From Methanocorpusculum sp. (GTDB lineage Archaea; Halobacteriota; Methanomicrobia; Methanomicrobiales; Methanocorpusculaceae): a stretch of 52,251 bases of DNA. Below the pieces are notes generated by a model. It was not told where the DNA came from. It searched no databases and saw only the letters and a list, made by a program, of their open reading frames with translations. Below, piece after piece: positions 32,409-42,081 of the stretch. The stretch is taken from assembly GCA_017399555.1 (NCBI GenBank), contig JAFQBW010000064.1, forward strand, positions 1-52,251, given 5' to 3'. The translations under genes were made by a program, and so were the position numbers. The number at the start of each line of letters is the position of its first letter. Positions within the stretch are counted from its first letter, which is position 1.

Positions 32409-33665
32409 ATGTCAGCAAAAGGCGATATGTTCTACGCATGGACTACCGATGCGGGAATCAAAGGCGAATGCGGAGGAGCTGTTACCGCAATCCTCAAGAA
32501 TCTGCTTGCATCCGGCACTGTTGACATGGTCTTAACCGTCAAGAAGGGTGTCGATGTATACGACCCGGTACCGGCATTCATTACCGACCCGGCAGAACTT
32601 GACAAGTGCGCAGGTTCCCTCCACTGCGGTACTCTGCTTCTCCCGAAGCTCATCAAGAAGTACCTCGGCGGTGCAAAGGACATCAAGGTCGCAGTTACCT
32701 GCAAGGGCTGTGACGCAAAAGCAATGTACGAGCTTGCAAAGCGTAACCAGATCAACATGGACAACGTTGTCATGATTGGTCTGAACTGCGGTGGTTCTAT
32801 CCCGCCGATGCAGGCACGCCGCATGATTAAGGAAAAGTACGGTGTCAACCCGGACTCTGTCTTCAAGGAGGAGATTGACAAGGGACAGTTCATCATCGAG
32901 TACACCGATGAGAACGGTGCACACCAGTCCAAGGGTATCAAGATCGACGAGCTCGAGGAAGAAGGCCTTGGCCGCAGAAAGAACTGCCAGCGCTGTGAAA
33001 CCAAGATCCCGCGCCAGTGCGACCTCGCATGTGGTAACTGGGGTGTCTTCGGTGAGAAGGCAGGCAAGGCAACCTTTGTTGAAGTTTGCTCCGAGAAGGG
33101 TGCAGCAGTCTTTGACGCAGCAGTAAACGCAGGCGTTATCCAGACCGCAGCTCCGGAAGCAAAGGGTCTTGAGATCCGCGCAAAGATCGAGAAGACCATG
33201 GTCAACATGGGTAAGAAGGGACAGGAAAAGCAGTTCGCAGAACTCGGCGAGGGTCAGGAGAGACTCGAGAAGATTATGCGTGCAACCAGCAAGTGTATCA
33301 AGTGCTACTCTTGTATCGAAGCATGTCCGATCTGCTACTGTGTTGAGTGTTCCACCAAGAAGCCGCACCTGGTTCGCCCGGGAATTGTCCCGCCGGACTT
33401 CATGTTCCAGATGATCCGCTTCGCACACATCGCAGACTCCTGTGTCAACTGCGGTCAGTGTACCGAACTTTGTCCGATGGACATCCCGAACTCTCTCTTC
33501 ATGCACGCCCAGCAGGTCGAGCTTGAGAAGATGTTCGGCCACAAGCCGGGATACGACATGGAGCTTCCGGTCCTCGCCTTCGCAGAAGAAGCAGACGAGC
33601 GTGCCAGACTCAACGCAACCGGCTCCGACATGATCTTCGAGAACGTGTTCGGACAGGAAGAGTAA
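32409..33665 (+). CDS. fdhB: F420-reducing formate dehydrogenase, beta subunit
   Basis: A 418-aa FrhB/FdhB-family protein that passes electrons from FdhA to coenzyme F420 through flavin. Residues about 1-270 form the F420/FAD part (GECGGAVTAIL, CKGCDAKAM, GLNCGGSIPP). The C-terminal two 4Fe-4S motifs are CIKCYSCIEACPICYC and CVNCGQCTELCPMD. GGAGG lies 9 bp before its ATG, within the end of fdhA. Codon use is as biased as in fdhA. In methanogens this pair can also join heterodisulfide reductase. Confidence 0.95.
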   Translation: MSAKGDMFYAWTTDAGIKGECGGAVTAILKNLLASGTVDMVLTVKKGVDVYDPVPAFITDPAELDKCAGSLHCGTLLLPKLIKKYLGGAKDIKVAVTCKGCDAKAMYELAKRNQINMDNVVMIGLNCGGSIPPMQARRMIKEKYGVNPDSVFKEEIDKGQFIIEYTDENGAHQSKGIKIDELEEEGLGRRKNCQRCETKIPRQCDLACGNWGVFGEKAGKATFVEVCSEKGAAVFDAAVNAGVIQTAAPEAKGLEIRAKIEKTMVNMGKKGQEKQFAELGEGQERLEKIMRATSKCIKCYSCIEACPICYCVECSTKKPHLVRPGIVPPDFMFQMIRFAHIADSCVNCGQCTELCPMDIPNSLFMHAQQVELEKMFGHKPGYDMELPVLAFAEEADERARLNATGSDMIFENVFGQEE

Positions 33666-33859
33666 GCGGGAATACCCCGTTTACCCTCTCAATTTTATTT
33701 TCGTTAAACCTCACCAGATGCCGCTGTGGAGACCGTCAGGTCTCTTTTGCGGCACTGTTTACTGTCGTTTTTTATTTTGCCTGGTGTGGGTTTTCGCGCA
33801 GGAAATACGTTCCTGTACCGCACAACATAGTGTAGAATTAACTATAAAAAAAGTAGAAT

Positions 33860-34783
33860 TTAGAGTCCGCCGGAACATCCGCCGCCGGAACCGTCGCCTT
33901 TGCCGCAGCAGCCGAACTCGCCCTGCACATCTTTGCCTAAGAGACCGACTGCATCGGCTCTGCATCTCTGGCAGTGGCGCATCTGGCGGACGTAGGGGGC
34001 ACAGAGTTCGTGCATCCTTGCCTTGTCTGCCGGGGTTGGCGGGACAATGTCTTTGAACTTGTACTGCGGAATCACCGGGATGATGTTATAGTTAAAGACA
34101 CCAAGTGCTCCGACCTTCTTGGCGATTTCCGGGATGTGCTCGTCGTTGATTCCCGGGATATAGACGGTATTAATCTTGACAAGCATGCCGCGCTTGACAG
34201 CCTCTTCAATGCCTTTTAACTGCTGGGATAAGAGCAGTTCGGCTGCCTCTAAGCCGTGATATTTCTTGCCCTCATACTCGACGAATGAGTAAATCTTCTC
34301 GCCGATTGCGGGGTCGATGGCATTTAAGGTGACAGTGATATTCTTGACATTGTACTTTTCCAGAAGGTCAATCTTGTCTGGAAGGAGCAGTCCGTTGGTG
34401 CTGATACAGAGGATGGTGTCCGGGTACTTTTCGTGGACAAGGCGCAGCGTCTCGAAGGTTTCCTCGTTTGCGAGCGGGTCTCCCGGTCCTGCGATACCGA
34501 CAACCTTGATGTGTTTCATGCGGTCGACGACTTCGTCGATTCTCTCGAGTGCGTCTCCCGGTTTGAGAATCTCGCTGGCAACACCCGGTCTTGACTCGTT
34601 GACGCAGTCAAAATCACGGACACAGTAGTTACACTGGATATTACATTTTGGAGCTACTGCTACGTGACAGCGGCCAAACTTGTGGCGGGCATCCTGGCTG
34701 TAGCAGGGATGCTCGTTAATCCGCCGCAGGGTGTCCGGGTCGTACGGAAGGTCTGCGGGGTTTTGCAGTGTTTTCTCGTCCAT
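33860..34783 (-). CDS. nifB: Radical SAM protein NifB
   Basis: A 307-aa NifB, which builds NifB-co, the 8Fe-9S-C core of the nitrogenase cofactor. The sequence HPCYSQDARHKFGR leads to CNIQCNYC, the SAM-cluster C-x3-C-x2-C, then RDFDCVNESRPGV, all diagnostic. GIAGPGDPLAN and TVTLNAIDP are further family blocks. The C-terminal tail is Gly/Cys-rich (FGCCGKGDGSGGGCSGG). ATG 34783 is the start; the frame continues upstream only through the foldback element. No nifHDKEN is in this window. A TATA-like TATTTAAGGG complement lies about 25 bp upstream. Confidence 0.9.
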   Translation of the reverse strand: MDEKTLQNPADLPYDPDTLRRINEHPCYSQDARHKFGRCHVAVAPKCNIQCNYCVRDFDCVNESRPGVASEILKPGDALERIDEVVDRMKHIKVVGIAGPGDPLANEETFETLRLVHEKYPDTILCISTNGLLLPDKIDLLEKYNVKNITVTLNAIDPAIGEKIYSFVEYEGKKYHGLEAAELLLSQQLKGIEEAVKRGMLVKINTVYIPGINDEHIPEIAKKVGALGVFNYNIIPVIPQYKFKDIVPPTPADKARMHELCAPYVRQMRHCQRCRADAVGLLGKDVQGEFGCCGKGDGSGGGCSGGL

Positions 34784-34923
34784 ACTATTCCTATTTGGTT
34801 TACAGGTATTTAAGGGATGGTTTTGGGTTACTTCTTGAGGATTTCTCAACCGCAAAGAGCAGCACGGATGGTGTTGCGGGAGAGCAGAAGGGGCAATTCG
34901 CGACTGCTGTACTTTGCTATTTT

Positions 34924-35244
34924 TGAAAAAGGAGTCCGCCAATCCACGCCAATCTAAGCCAATCGCGTTTCGTACTTCGCTCTCCTCCTCCCTTCGGTCG
35001 GACTCGCGGCTAATCGCCGACGCTTCTGCGAAACGCTGGACTCGCGCTTCTGCGCTCGCCGATTTCTTGAAAATAGACTCTGCTGTTCTGAATATTTGCG
35101 CCAACCCGGCGAGTGCCGAAGCACGAGTCCAGCGTTTCGCTGAAGCGCCGGCGATTAGCCGCGAGTCCGACCGAAGGGAGGAGGAGAGCGAAGTACGAAA
35201 CGCGATTGGCTTGGATTAGCGCGGATTGGCGGACTCCTTTTTCA
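34924..35244. repeat. 321-bp foldback with 138-bp arms
   Basis: Arms 34924-35061 and 35107-35244 are inverted copies, identical at 130 of 138 positions, separated by 45 bp. The outer 35 bp show AATC repeated at exact 10-bp spacing. The right arm supplies the TGA stop of the methyltransferase gene. No coding content is credible: frames crossing it read the palindrome in both directions. A single strand could form a very stable hairpin. Confidence 0.9.
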
Positions 35245-35820
35245 GGGGTGCTTTTTGAAAATCCCGATGATTTCCGCCCGCGGAAGGTCTGTCCCTCTGA
35301 CTCTCAGAGACCAGCGGTTTTCCGTGATGTCGCCTTCTCCAAAGAGGCAGGCGGTCTCTTCTTTTGTGAAATAATGCGTCAGCATCCCGTCTCCCCGAAG
35401 ATAGGTTTTCGGCTCTGCCTCCTCGCCTTTTCCGCAGCGGAAGTCCGCGGCAGAGAAGGCTTTGAAAAAGAGGGTGCCGCCGGGTTTTGTGACGCGGAAC
35501 AGCTCTTCTGCCGCGGTTTTGCGGTCTGCTTCTTTCAGGTGTCCTAGAACATGCCAGCAGAAAACCGCGTCAAAGCTGTTGTCTGAAAACGGCAGGGAGC
35601 GGATATCGCCTGCAACAGCATCGGCGCATCCGGCAAGGCGGACCGCCTCCTTTGCGATATCAACGCCTACCGTGCGGTAGTTTTTCAGCGCGGACAAGGT
35701 TTTCCCGTTCCCGCATCCTGTCTCCAGAATGACTGCATCTTTTGGAAGGGGCGGAAGCGCTACCGCTCCTGCCCAGCGTGCGCCGCGTCTCTTATAATCT
35801 GACTGGAATGCCTCTTCCAT
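35242..35820 (-). CDS. SAM-dependent class I methyltransferase
   Basis: A 192-aa Rossmann-fold methyltransferase with SAM loop [14 protein letters not shown] (about 32-45), an acidic residue at [16 protein letters not shown] and [13 protein letters not shown]. The substrate is unknown. The start lies inside the end of hisF (29-bp overlap). The stop codon is provided by the foldback element, so the original C-terminus may have been altered by that insertion. Confidence 0.82.
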   Translation of the reverse strand: MEEAFQSDYKRRGARWAGAVALPPLPKDAVILETGCGNGKTLSALKNYRTVGVDIAKEAVRLAGCADAVAGDIRSLPFSDNSFDAVFCWHVLGHLKEADRKTAAEELFRVTKPGGTLFFKAFSAADFRCGKGEEAEPKTYLRGDGMLTHYFTKEETACLFGEGDITENRWSLRVRGTDLPRAEIIGIFKKHP

Positions 35821-36595
35821 GCAGATATTCCTTCACCTGAGATATCGTCATCTCCCCGTAATGGAAAACCGAAGCGGCAAGGCATCCGTCCGCCTTTCCC
35901 TTCGTAAAGCCGTCGTAGAAGTGCGAAAGCTCCCCAACCCCGCCCGAGGCGATTACCGGGACATCAACAGCGTCAGAGACCGCGGCGGTAATGGTGAGGT
36001 CAAAGCCGTTTTTGACGCCGTCTGTTTCCATACTCGTCAGCAGGATTTCTCCCGCTCCGCGGGATACCGCATCCTCTGCCCACTGCACCGCATCAAGCCC
36101 TGTCCGGTGACTGCCGCCGTAGATGACCACCTCATACCAGAATGTGCCGGTCTCGTCGGTGAAGGTTGTCACGCCCTCTCTGAGGTCATAACTGCGTTTC
36201 ACATCCTCGGCAAGGACGATACACTGGTTTCCGAAAAGCCGCGAGCCTTCGGTGATGAGGTCCGGGGTTTTTACCGCGGACGTGTTTAAGGAAACCTTGT
36301 CAGCTCCTGCCCGCAGCATTGTTCTGATGTCGTCTGCTGTCTTGAGTCCTCCGCCGACCGTAAGCGGCAGGAACAGCTCATCTGCCGCGCGGGCGATGAC
36401 ATCTATCATGGCATTTCTGCCTTCCTTGGACGCGGAGATGTCGAGGAACACCACCTCGTCTGCTCCCTGTGCATTGTACCGCGCGGCAAGCTCCACCGGG
36501 TCTCCTGCATCGCGCAGACCGGCAAAATTCACGCCCTTGACGACTCTGCCGTCCTTTAAATCCAGACAGGGGATAATGCGGCGGGTTAAGGTCAT
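35792..36595 (-). CDS. hisF: Imidazole glycerol phosphate synthase subunit HisF
   Basis: A 267-aa TIM-barrel cyclase of histidine biosynthesis. Catalytic aspartates are D12 ([14 protein letters not shown]) and D131 (AEDVKR); phosphate-binding GGGLKT and [11 protein letters not shown] are present. With HisH it forms IGP and AICAR from PRFAR and ammonia. No hisH is adjacent. It overlaps the patatin gene by 4 bp. Confidence 0.94.
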   Translation of the reverse strand: MTLTRRIIPCLDLKDGRVVKGVNFAGLRDAGDPVELAARYNAQGADEVVFLDISASKEGRNAMIDVIARAADELFLPLTVGGGLKTADDIRTMLRAGADKVSLNTSAVKTPDLITEGSRLFGNQCIVLAEDVKRSYDLREGVTTFTDETGTFWYEVVIYGGSHRTGLDAVQWAEDAVSRGAGEILLTSMETDGVKNGFDLTITAAVSDAVDVPVIASGGVGELSHFYDGFTKGKADGCLAASVFHYGEMTISQVKEYLHGRGIPVRL

Positions 36596-37446
36596 TCTTC
36601 CTCCAGGAATGCTTTGAGCTTCGGCATCAGCTCCATGCCGTCTTCGTATCCGTCGCGGTAGAGGGCAAGCATTTTTTCTTTGTTCATCTCGAGGCGTCCA
36701 ACAGTTACCGGCTTTTTGGGGCGGAACACAAACGCGCGGCCTGCTTTTTCCTCTTCTGCAATCTGCTCAAGGGCGGCGTTGTAGCGGATATGGCGGGTTG
36801 CTATCTTTTTGATGAATCCCGGATACTTCCAGTAGCCGAGCGCAATTAAGGGGAGGATTTTGTTGATGCCTTTACGGTAGGCGGCGTCCTGTGTTAAGAC
36901 GAGGACGGTTTTTTTGTTTCCGTCGTCTATGGAGCGCTGGATTGGCAGTGAGTCGGAGATGCCGCCGTCTAAATAGCGGTTTTCGTTGATGGTGACTTTT
37001 TTAGCGATTAAGGGCAGAGACATTGAGGCGCAGACCATCATGTAGTCTTCTTCGATGTTTTTTACGTGGAGGTATTCTCCTTCTGCGGTATCTACGTTTA
37101 TGACTCCGACGTAGAATTTTGCGGGGTTTTTCTTTGCGGTTTCGTAGTCGTAGGGGTCGAGCTGTCTGGGGATTATGTTAAAGAGGAAGTCCACGTCGAA
37201 CATGTTTCCGGTTTTTATGAGGTTTCTAATGCTGAAGTAGCGTTTGTCCCTGACGTAGTCGGTTACGAGGCGTATTGCCCGTCCTTTTTGGCGGGAGAGG
37301 TATGTTGTGGCATGTGTTGCGCCGGAGGATACTCCGTAGCAGTATTCGAAGTTGATGTCATGTTCTAAGAGTGCGTCAATGATTCCTGCGGTGTATGCTC
37401 CGCGCATTCCGCCGCCTTCAAAGATGATTCCCGCCTTGTATAACAT
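36592..37446 (-). CDS. Patatin-like phospholipase
   Basis: A 284-aa patatin-family hydrolase: oxyanion loop GGGMRG (11-16), nucleophile in GVSSG (S40 within residues 38-42) and DGG in [11 protein letters not shown] as the catalytic aspartate. It resembles the bacterial YjjU/RssA branch. It is predicted to cleave acyl esters, although archaeal membranes are ether-linked, so the substrate is unclear. Leader gene of the patatin-hisF-methyltransferase operon. Confidence 0.87.
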   Translation of the reverse strand: MLYKAGIIFEGGGMRGAYTAGIIDALLEHDINFEYCYGVSSGATHATTYLSRQKGRAIRLVTDYVRDKRYFSIRNLIKTGNMFDVDFLFNIIPRQLDPYDYETAKKNPAKFYVGVINVDTAEGEYLHVKNIEEDYMMVCASMSLPLIAKKVTINENRYLDGGISDSLPIQRSIDDGNKKTVLVLTQDAAYRKGINKILPLIALGYWKYPGFIKKIATRHIRYNAALEQIAEEEKAGRAFVFRPKKPVTVGRLEMNKEKMLALYRDGYEDGMELMPKLKAFLEEE

Positions 37447-37552
37447 TACTTAGGTATTGGCTCTCTGAGTAATTCTATATTGTTCTCCGTCCCGCAAAAC
37501 ATACCTCTCAGGGGGCAAAACACTTTTCCTGCCGCTCACCCCACCATATAGC

Positions 37553-38311
37553 ATGTTCTCCCTGCCGCTTGCTGTATCTGCCGCTGCTGTTCTCCTCACC
37601 TTCCTTGCTGCCGCATGGCAGGACTGGAAGACCAGAACAGTCTATCGCGCAACCTGGTATCCGGCGGCAGTTATCAGCGGCATCTGCGCTGTTCTCTTCT
37701 GGCTCGAATACATCCATACCGCAGGCGCGCTTTTCATACTTCTCCTCTCGCTTGCTTTTGCCGCGCTCTGCTGGCTGTTTGCGGCGCTTGGCATGTTCGG
37801 CAAAGCGGATGCAAAAGCGCTTGTTCTCCTGTCTCTTGCGGTCCCTGTAACGCCCTTTGCTGCATGGATTTTTCCCTCTCTTGCGGTATCGGCGCTGGTA
37901 AACGCCGGAATCCTCTCTCTTGCTGTTCCGCTGTTTTGCCTCGGATATAACCTGCTCAAAGGAAACCGCGCACCCTTCTGGCTGATGTGTTCCGGAACGC
38001 CTGTTGCCGGCAGTTCGGTAAAAGACCGCTTCGGCTTCCTTGCAGAAACTGTCACAGAGGAGAATGGTGAAATCAAAAAAGAGTTTGTGCGGATGCGGGA
38101 CTCGGTCTTTTCCCTGAAATCGCCGATGCGCCACACGCGCACTCTGCGGGAGCGTCCGGAAGAGTGTGAAGGCACCCTGCGGCTTCTGGAAAAGTGCGAG
38201 ACGGTGTGGGTAACCGTCGGCATTCCGCTTCTGGTGCCGCTTACCGCAGGGCTTATCTTTGCACTCTTTGGATTCTCGGCAGTGGATATTCTGCTCTCAC
38301 TGCTCCTCTAA
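37553..38311 (+). CDS. Archaeal prepilin/preflagellin peptidase (A24)
   Basis: A 252-aa membrane aspartic protease. D24 (WQDWKTRTV) and D86 (GKADAK, the GxHyD motif) are the two catalytic residues. Six hydrophobic segments surround a soluble loop (about 150-215). It would process class III signal peptides of pilins or archaellins, although no pilin gene is nearby. The 3' end overlaps the convergent transporter gene by 15 bp. Confidence 0.85.
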   Translation: MFSLPLAVSAAAVLLTFLAAAWQDWKTRTVYRATWYPAAVISGICAVLFWLEYIHTAGALFILLLSLAFAALCWLFAALGMFGKADAKALVLLSLAVPVTPFAAWIFPSLAVSALVNAGILSLAVPLFCLGYNLLKGNRAPFWLMCSGTPVAGSSVKDRFGFLAETVTEENGEIKKEFVRMRDSVFSLKSPMRHTRTLRERPEECEGTLRLLEKCETVWVTVGIPLLVPLTAGLIFALFGFSAVDILLSLLL

Positions 38312-39256
38312 CCCGCTTACAATCCGTTTTTCGATAAGGTAGGGAAGTGCGATGCCGATGAGGATAATAAGCACTCCTGCCCAGCGCAGCGGAGCAACCG
38401 GCTCAAGGATGATAACTGCCGCGAGAAGAACCTCCAGCGGGAGCTCTGCGGAGTTGAGAATCGTTGCCATTCCGGTGGATATCTTCGGCGCACCGACTGC
38501 AAGGAGGGTGATGGGGACAGCGATTCCAAAGAGACCAAGCGGGATGCTGTAGGCAAGCGTTCCGGTGTTTGTGATGCCTTCCAGAACTGCGGCGCCGCCG
38601 TAGATGGTACCGACAAAGAGCAGGACAAACAGCATTCCGGCAGTTGCTATGCAGAAGCTTTTGGAAAGCGGCTGCATGTCGGTGCAGACTCTGCCGCTTA
38701 AGCAGACAAAGAGTGCATAGCAGAATGCCGCGCAAAGGCCGAGGAGAATTCCTGTTGGGTTCATGTCGGCAAGAGATATGGATGAGCCGATGATGCCGCC
38801 CGCAAGAATTGTTCCGGCGAGAATTACCAGACAGGAGATGACTTTGCTTTTGGAGGGAAGGCGGCGGGAGATTGCTGCTTCCAGAAGCACCCCCATCCAG
38901 GAGTACTGGAAGAGCAGGACTACCGCAAGCGAAATTGGAAGATAGCCTAAGGAGTGGAAGTAGCAGACGGTAACCAGCGCCATAACAACTCCGGTCCCGG
39001 CAAGGGATGCGGTACGCTTTGCATTCAGCACCGAGCCTGCTTTCCGGCGTTTGCGGGAAACTGCGGCGGTAATGCAGAAGAGAATGCAGAGGATAATCCA
39101 TCCGTAGAAGAATTTGCCGACTAAAACAACCGGGATGCCGTATCCGGCGCCGACGGCAAGGCTTACTATTGTGGAGAGGACTGCATAGGAACAGGATGCA
39201 AGAAGCACCAGCACCGAGCAGAACAGCACGGATGAGGGAAGCGTTTTCCAATTCAT
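38297..39256 (-). CDS. EamA/DMT-family transporter
   Basis: A 319-aa protein with about ten membrane helices in two EamA repeats (about 5-145 and 170-310). Recognisable parts are SLGYLPISLAVVLLFQYSWMGVLLEA and LNSAELPLEVLLAAVIILEPVAPLRWAGVLIILIGI. Such carriers export or import metabolites; the substrate cannot be judged. It overlaps the prepilin peptidase gene tail to tail. Confidence 0.82.
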   Translation of the reverse strand: MNWKTLPSSVLFCSVLVLLASCSYAVLSTIVSLAVGAGYGIPVVLVGKFFYGWIILCILFCITAAVSRKRRKAGSVLNAKRTASLAGTGVVMALVTVCYFHSLGYLPISLAVVLLFQYSWMGVLLEAAISRRLPSKSKVISCLVILAGTILAGGIIGSSISLADMNPTGILLGLCAAFCYALFVCLSGRVCTDMQPLSKSFCIATAGMLFVLLFVGTIYGGAAVLEGITNTGTLAYSIPLGLFGIAVPITLLAVGAPKISTGMATILNSAELPLEVLLAAVIILEPVAPLRWAGVLIILIGIALPYLIEKRIVSGLEEQ

Positions 39257-39400
39257 TGGAATAGAGATTTGCTATTTGGGTATATAAATTAATCATATTT
39301 TTCAGAAATAGATAAAATTAACTTTACTTTATCGCAACAAAAGAAAAACTGTCCTGAGGAGAAACCGTATATTGGAAAAACGGCAATGTAAGATTACTGT

Positions 39401-40510
39401 ATGCCGAAATCGTATCTGAGCCGCCGGTATAAACGTAAACTTTCTCCGTATCTGAAAACGCTTTCCGATGCGGAGCAGGATGTCTATTTTTCGGAGACTG
39501 AGTCTGCAGTAGCGGAGCTTGTGTCTCGTCTGGGAAAGGACCCGAAGGAGGTTCGCTGTATTATTTTAAGCATCGGGCGGTATCTTTACGGGAATGCGGG
39601 AAAGGACTTCTATCTGGATTATCAGAAAATTCCGCTTTCTTCTGATATCACGCTCTGGGTTCTTCAGCCTCCTGGCGGCGGCTGTATTCATCTGTTTGAA
39701 ACTCCGGCGGGTAAGGTTCTTGTTGACTGCGGGTACGGAATGAATTATGCGGACTGGTGTGCTGCGCTTGCAGACCTTGGACTCGGTTCGTTTGCGGATG
39801 TGAAACATCTGCTCTGTACGCATGGAGATGCGGACCATATGGGAATGGCAGGGCTTCTTCCAGCTCCTGCCTATATGCATCCGACAACCCGTGCCCTTCT
39901 GGAGAGCGGTTCGCGCGGGTTTTCGGCGGTAAATGAGTATCAGAATCTGAATCGAACCTATACCAAAACCATCAACACCATCTCCGGCTTTGTCATGCCG
40001 AAGGAGTATATTCCTGCAGATACGGTGCCGAAGAGAAAACGCGGGGCGTTTTCTGTGATTGATGAGATATCCTTCGGCGGTCTGACCTTTGAGGTCTGGG
40101 AAAGCCGGGGTGGGCATCTGGCAGGACAGCTGTTTTACTATGAGCCGCGGTTCGGGCTGCTGTTTACTTCGGATGCGATTTTGAATTTTGCAAGCATCAG
40201 CATGCCGCGACGGGTTTACGGATCGATTCCGGATTATCTGATAACCTCTGCCAACATCAACAGCGCGCTGGCATCAGAAGAGCGCGCAGAGCTTTTTGCT
40301 GCGGCCAAAGCGCTTGATGCTGAACTGAAAGCAGAAGGAAAACGCCTTCGGCTCTGCTGCGGACACGGCGCCGCATCGGTGTTTGATGGGGCAGGAAATC
40401 TTGCGGTTTTTGATTCTGTTTATCATTATGCGCGAAGAAATGCTGTTTCTGCGGCGGTTAAACGGAATCTGACGAAAATCTCGTGGATGATAGAAAAGAA
40501 ACTGTGCTGA
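39401..40510 (+). CDS. Metallo-beta-lactamase-fold hydrolase
   Basis: A 369-aa protein. Residues 1-75 are a helical extension. The hydrolase core begins near 85 and has HGDADH (141-146) in place of HxHxDH, so the second metal ligand is Asp, then GGHLAGQLF, LLFTSDAIL and CCGHGA as later metal ligands. The shift from His to Asp is seen in some branches of the fold. Substrate unknown. It is a single gene with TATA-like GTATATTGG near 39368. Confidence 0.75.
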   Translation: MPKSYLSRRYKRKLSPYLKTLSDAEQDVYFSETESAVAELVSRLGKDPKEVRCIILSIGRYLYGNAGKDFYLDYQKIPLSSDITLWVLQPPGGGCIHLFETPAGKVLVDCGYGMNYADWCAALADLGLGSFADVKHLLCTHGDADHMGMAGLLPAPAYMHPTTRALLESGSRGFSAVNEYQNLNRTYTKTINTISGFVMPKEYIPADTVPKRKRGAFSVIDEISFGGLTFEVWESRGGHLAGQLFYYEPRFGLLFTSDAILNFASISMPRRVYGSIPDYLITSANINSALASEERAELFAAAKALDAELKAEGKRLRLCCGHGAASVFDGAGNLAVFDSVYHYARRNAVSAAVKRNLTKISWMIEKKLC

Positions 40511-40528
40511 GAAAGAGTACAAAAAACA

Positions 40529-40603
40529 TAGCGAGGAATGGATTTGAACCATTGGTCTTCGGGTTATGAGCCCGACGGGATCTCCTGACTACCCCACCTC
40601 GCT
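40529..40603 (-). tRNA. Initiator tRNA-Met (CAU anticodon)
   Basis: A 75-nt cloverleaf with acceptor AGCGAGG/CCTCGCT. The first pair is A1-U72 and the anticodon stem has GGG/CCC (TCGGG CTCATAA CCCGA), both marks of the archaeal initiator. Discriminator A. Confidence 0.93.
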
Positions 40604-40712
40604 TCCTATAAGGGATATAATTATATGCGGTACGAGCATAAATAGGTTTCGTAGATGTCCGCGAAACAACCTTCCTTTTTGAGATGATTACAAAAGAACT
40701 CAAAAGAAAGTA

Positions 40713-40785
40713 TGCTGATATGGGGATTCGAACCCCAGTAGCCGGCGTGAGAGGCCGGCATGATTGGCCACTACACTATATCAGC
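40713..40785 (-). tRNA. tRNA-Glu (CUC anticodon)
   Basis: A 73-nt cloverleaf with acceptor GCTGATA/TATCAGC, anticodon stem GCCGG with loop CCTCTCA (anticodon CTC), T arm TGGGG TTCGAAT CCCCA, discriminator A. It lies 109 bp upstream of the initiator tRNA on the same strand. Confidence 0.92.
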
Positions 40786-40895
40786 ACTTGATGTTGCGTA
40801 ATAAGATACGACTCATAAATATTTATAGTTGCCGATTTGCAACATAACAAAGCCCAGACATTTATCTAATACCAACACTAACTAATATAGACAAC

Positions 40896-42008
40896 ATGGG
40901 TTTTGATGAAGAGATTCGTGCTATTGAGGACGAGATACGAAATACCAAATATAACAAAGCGACCTCACAGCACATAGGACGTTTAAAGGCGAAGCTTGCC
41001 AAGATGAAGGACGAGGCGGTCATGCGCGCCATGAAATCCGCCGGCGGAGGCGAAGGTTACGCAGTCAAGAAGAGCGGAGACGGAACGATTGTCTTAGTCG
41101 GTTTCCCGTCTGTTGGTAAATCCACTCTTCTGAACCGCTTAACCGGCGCGGAAAGTCAGACCGGTGCATATGCGTTCACCACGCTTACTGTCGTCCCGGG
41201 TTTAATGGAATATAAGGGCGCAAAAATCCAGATTTTAGATATTCCGGGATTAATTGCGGGAGCAGCCATGGGTAAAGGCCGCGGAAAGGAAGTTATCGCC
41301 GTTGTCAGAACCGCGGACTTAATCGTCATCTTAGGCGATGTCTTCAACGCAGTGCACGTTGATGTCTTAATGCGGGAACTCTACGACTCCGGTATCCGCA
41401 TCAACAAGGAAAAGCCGGACATCACCATCAAGAAGACTACCTCAGGCGGAGTATCGCTCCATACTGTTGGAGCATCTTCTGTGAACATCGAAGAAGTGCG
41501 CGCAATCCTTGCCGAGAACAAGATTATGAACGCAGAGGTCCTCTGCCGCGGAAAGGACATCACGCAGGACGACATCGTCGATGCTATGATGGGCAACCGT
41601 ATGTACATCCCGGCATTTATCGCCATCAACAAGGTCGATTTAATTACGCCGGAGCAGAGAAAGGAGGTCGAGGACCACATGCGCGAGAAGTACGGCGTTG
41701 ACCCGATTATGATTTCCGCGCACGCAAAATACAATATCGACACTCTGCAGGATGCCATCTACGACCACTTAGGCTTCGTGCGCATTTACTTAAAGCCGTA
41801 CGGACATGAAGCTGACATGGACGAACCGATGATTATGCGCAAAGGAACCAAGATTGAAGATATCTGTAAAAGACTTCACCGCGACTTCGTCGACCAGTTC
41901 CGATATGCAAAAATCTGGGGCCCGTCCGTCAAACACGATGCGGCAAAGGTCGGTCTCCAGCACGTCGTTGCAGACGGCGATATTGTCACTATCGTGACAA
42001 AACTCTAA
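40896..42008 (+). CDS. DRG-family GTPase with TGS domain
   Basis: A 370-aa OBG/DRG-superfamily GTPase. A basic coiled N-terminus (1-60) precedes G1 GFPSVGKS (69-76), TTLTVVPG, G3 DIPGLIAGA and G4 NKVD, with a C-terminal TGS domain (about 290-370, ending VVADGDIVTIV). DRG proteins bind RNA or ribosomes; the archaeal role is translation-linked but not defined. Confidence 0.93.
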   Translation: MGFDEEIRAIEDEIRNTKYNKATSQHIGRLKAKLAKMKDEAVMRAMKSAGGGEGYAVKKSGDGTIVLVGFPSVGKSTLLNRLTGAESQTGAYAFTTLTVVPGLMEYKGAKIQILDIPGLIAGAAMGKGRGKEVIAVVRTADLIVILGDVFNAVHVDVLMRELYDSGIRINKEKPDITIKKTTSGGVSLHTVGASSVNIEEVRAILAENKIMNAEVLCRGKDITQDDIVDAMMGNRMYIPAFIAINKVDLITPEQRKEVEDHMREKYGVDPIMISAHAKYNIDTLQDAIYDHLGFVRIYLKPYGHEADMDEPMIMRKGTKIEDICKRLHRDFVDQFRYAKIWGPSVKHDAAKVGLQHVVADGDIVTIVTKL

Positions 42009-42081
42009 TCATCCTTCTTTTTTCCCACTCATCGACCACAAGTGTTTAATTAGATGTCGAACACATTCCTAGATATTGTCT

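Noticed and set aside
32532-33542. Minus-strand frame of 336 codons opposite fdhB
   Set aside because: Same effect of codon bias; no ribosome binding site or family resemblance.
34914-35547. Plus-strand frames through the foldback element
   Set aside because: They translate the palindrome in both arms, giving mirrored peptides such as RESDRREEESEVRNAIGLD; no gene signals.
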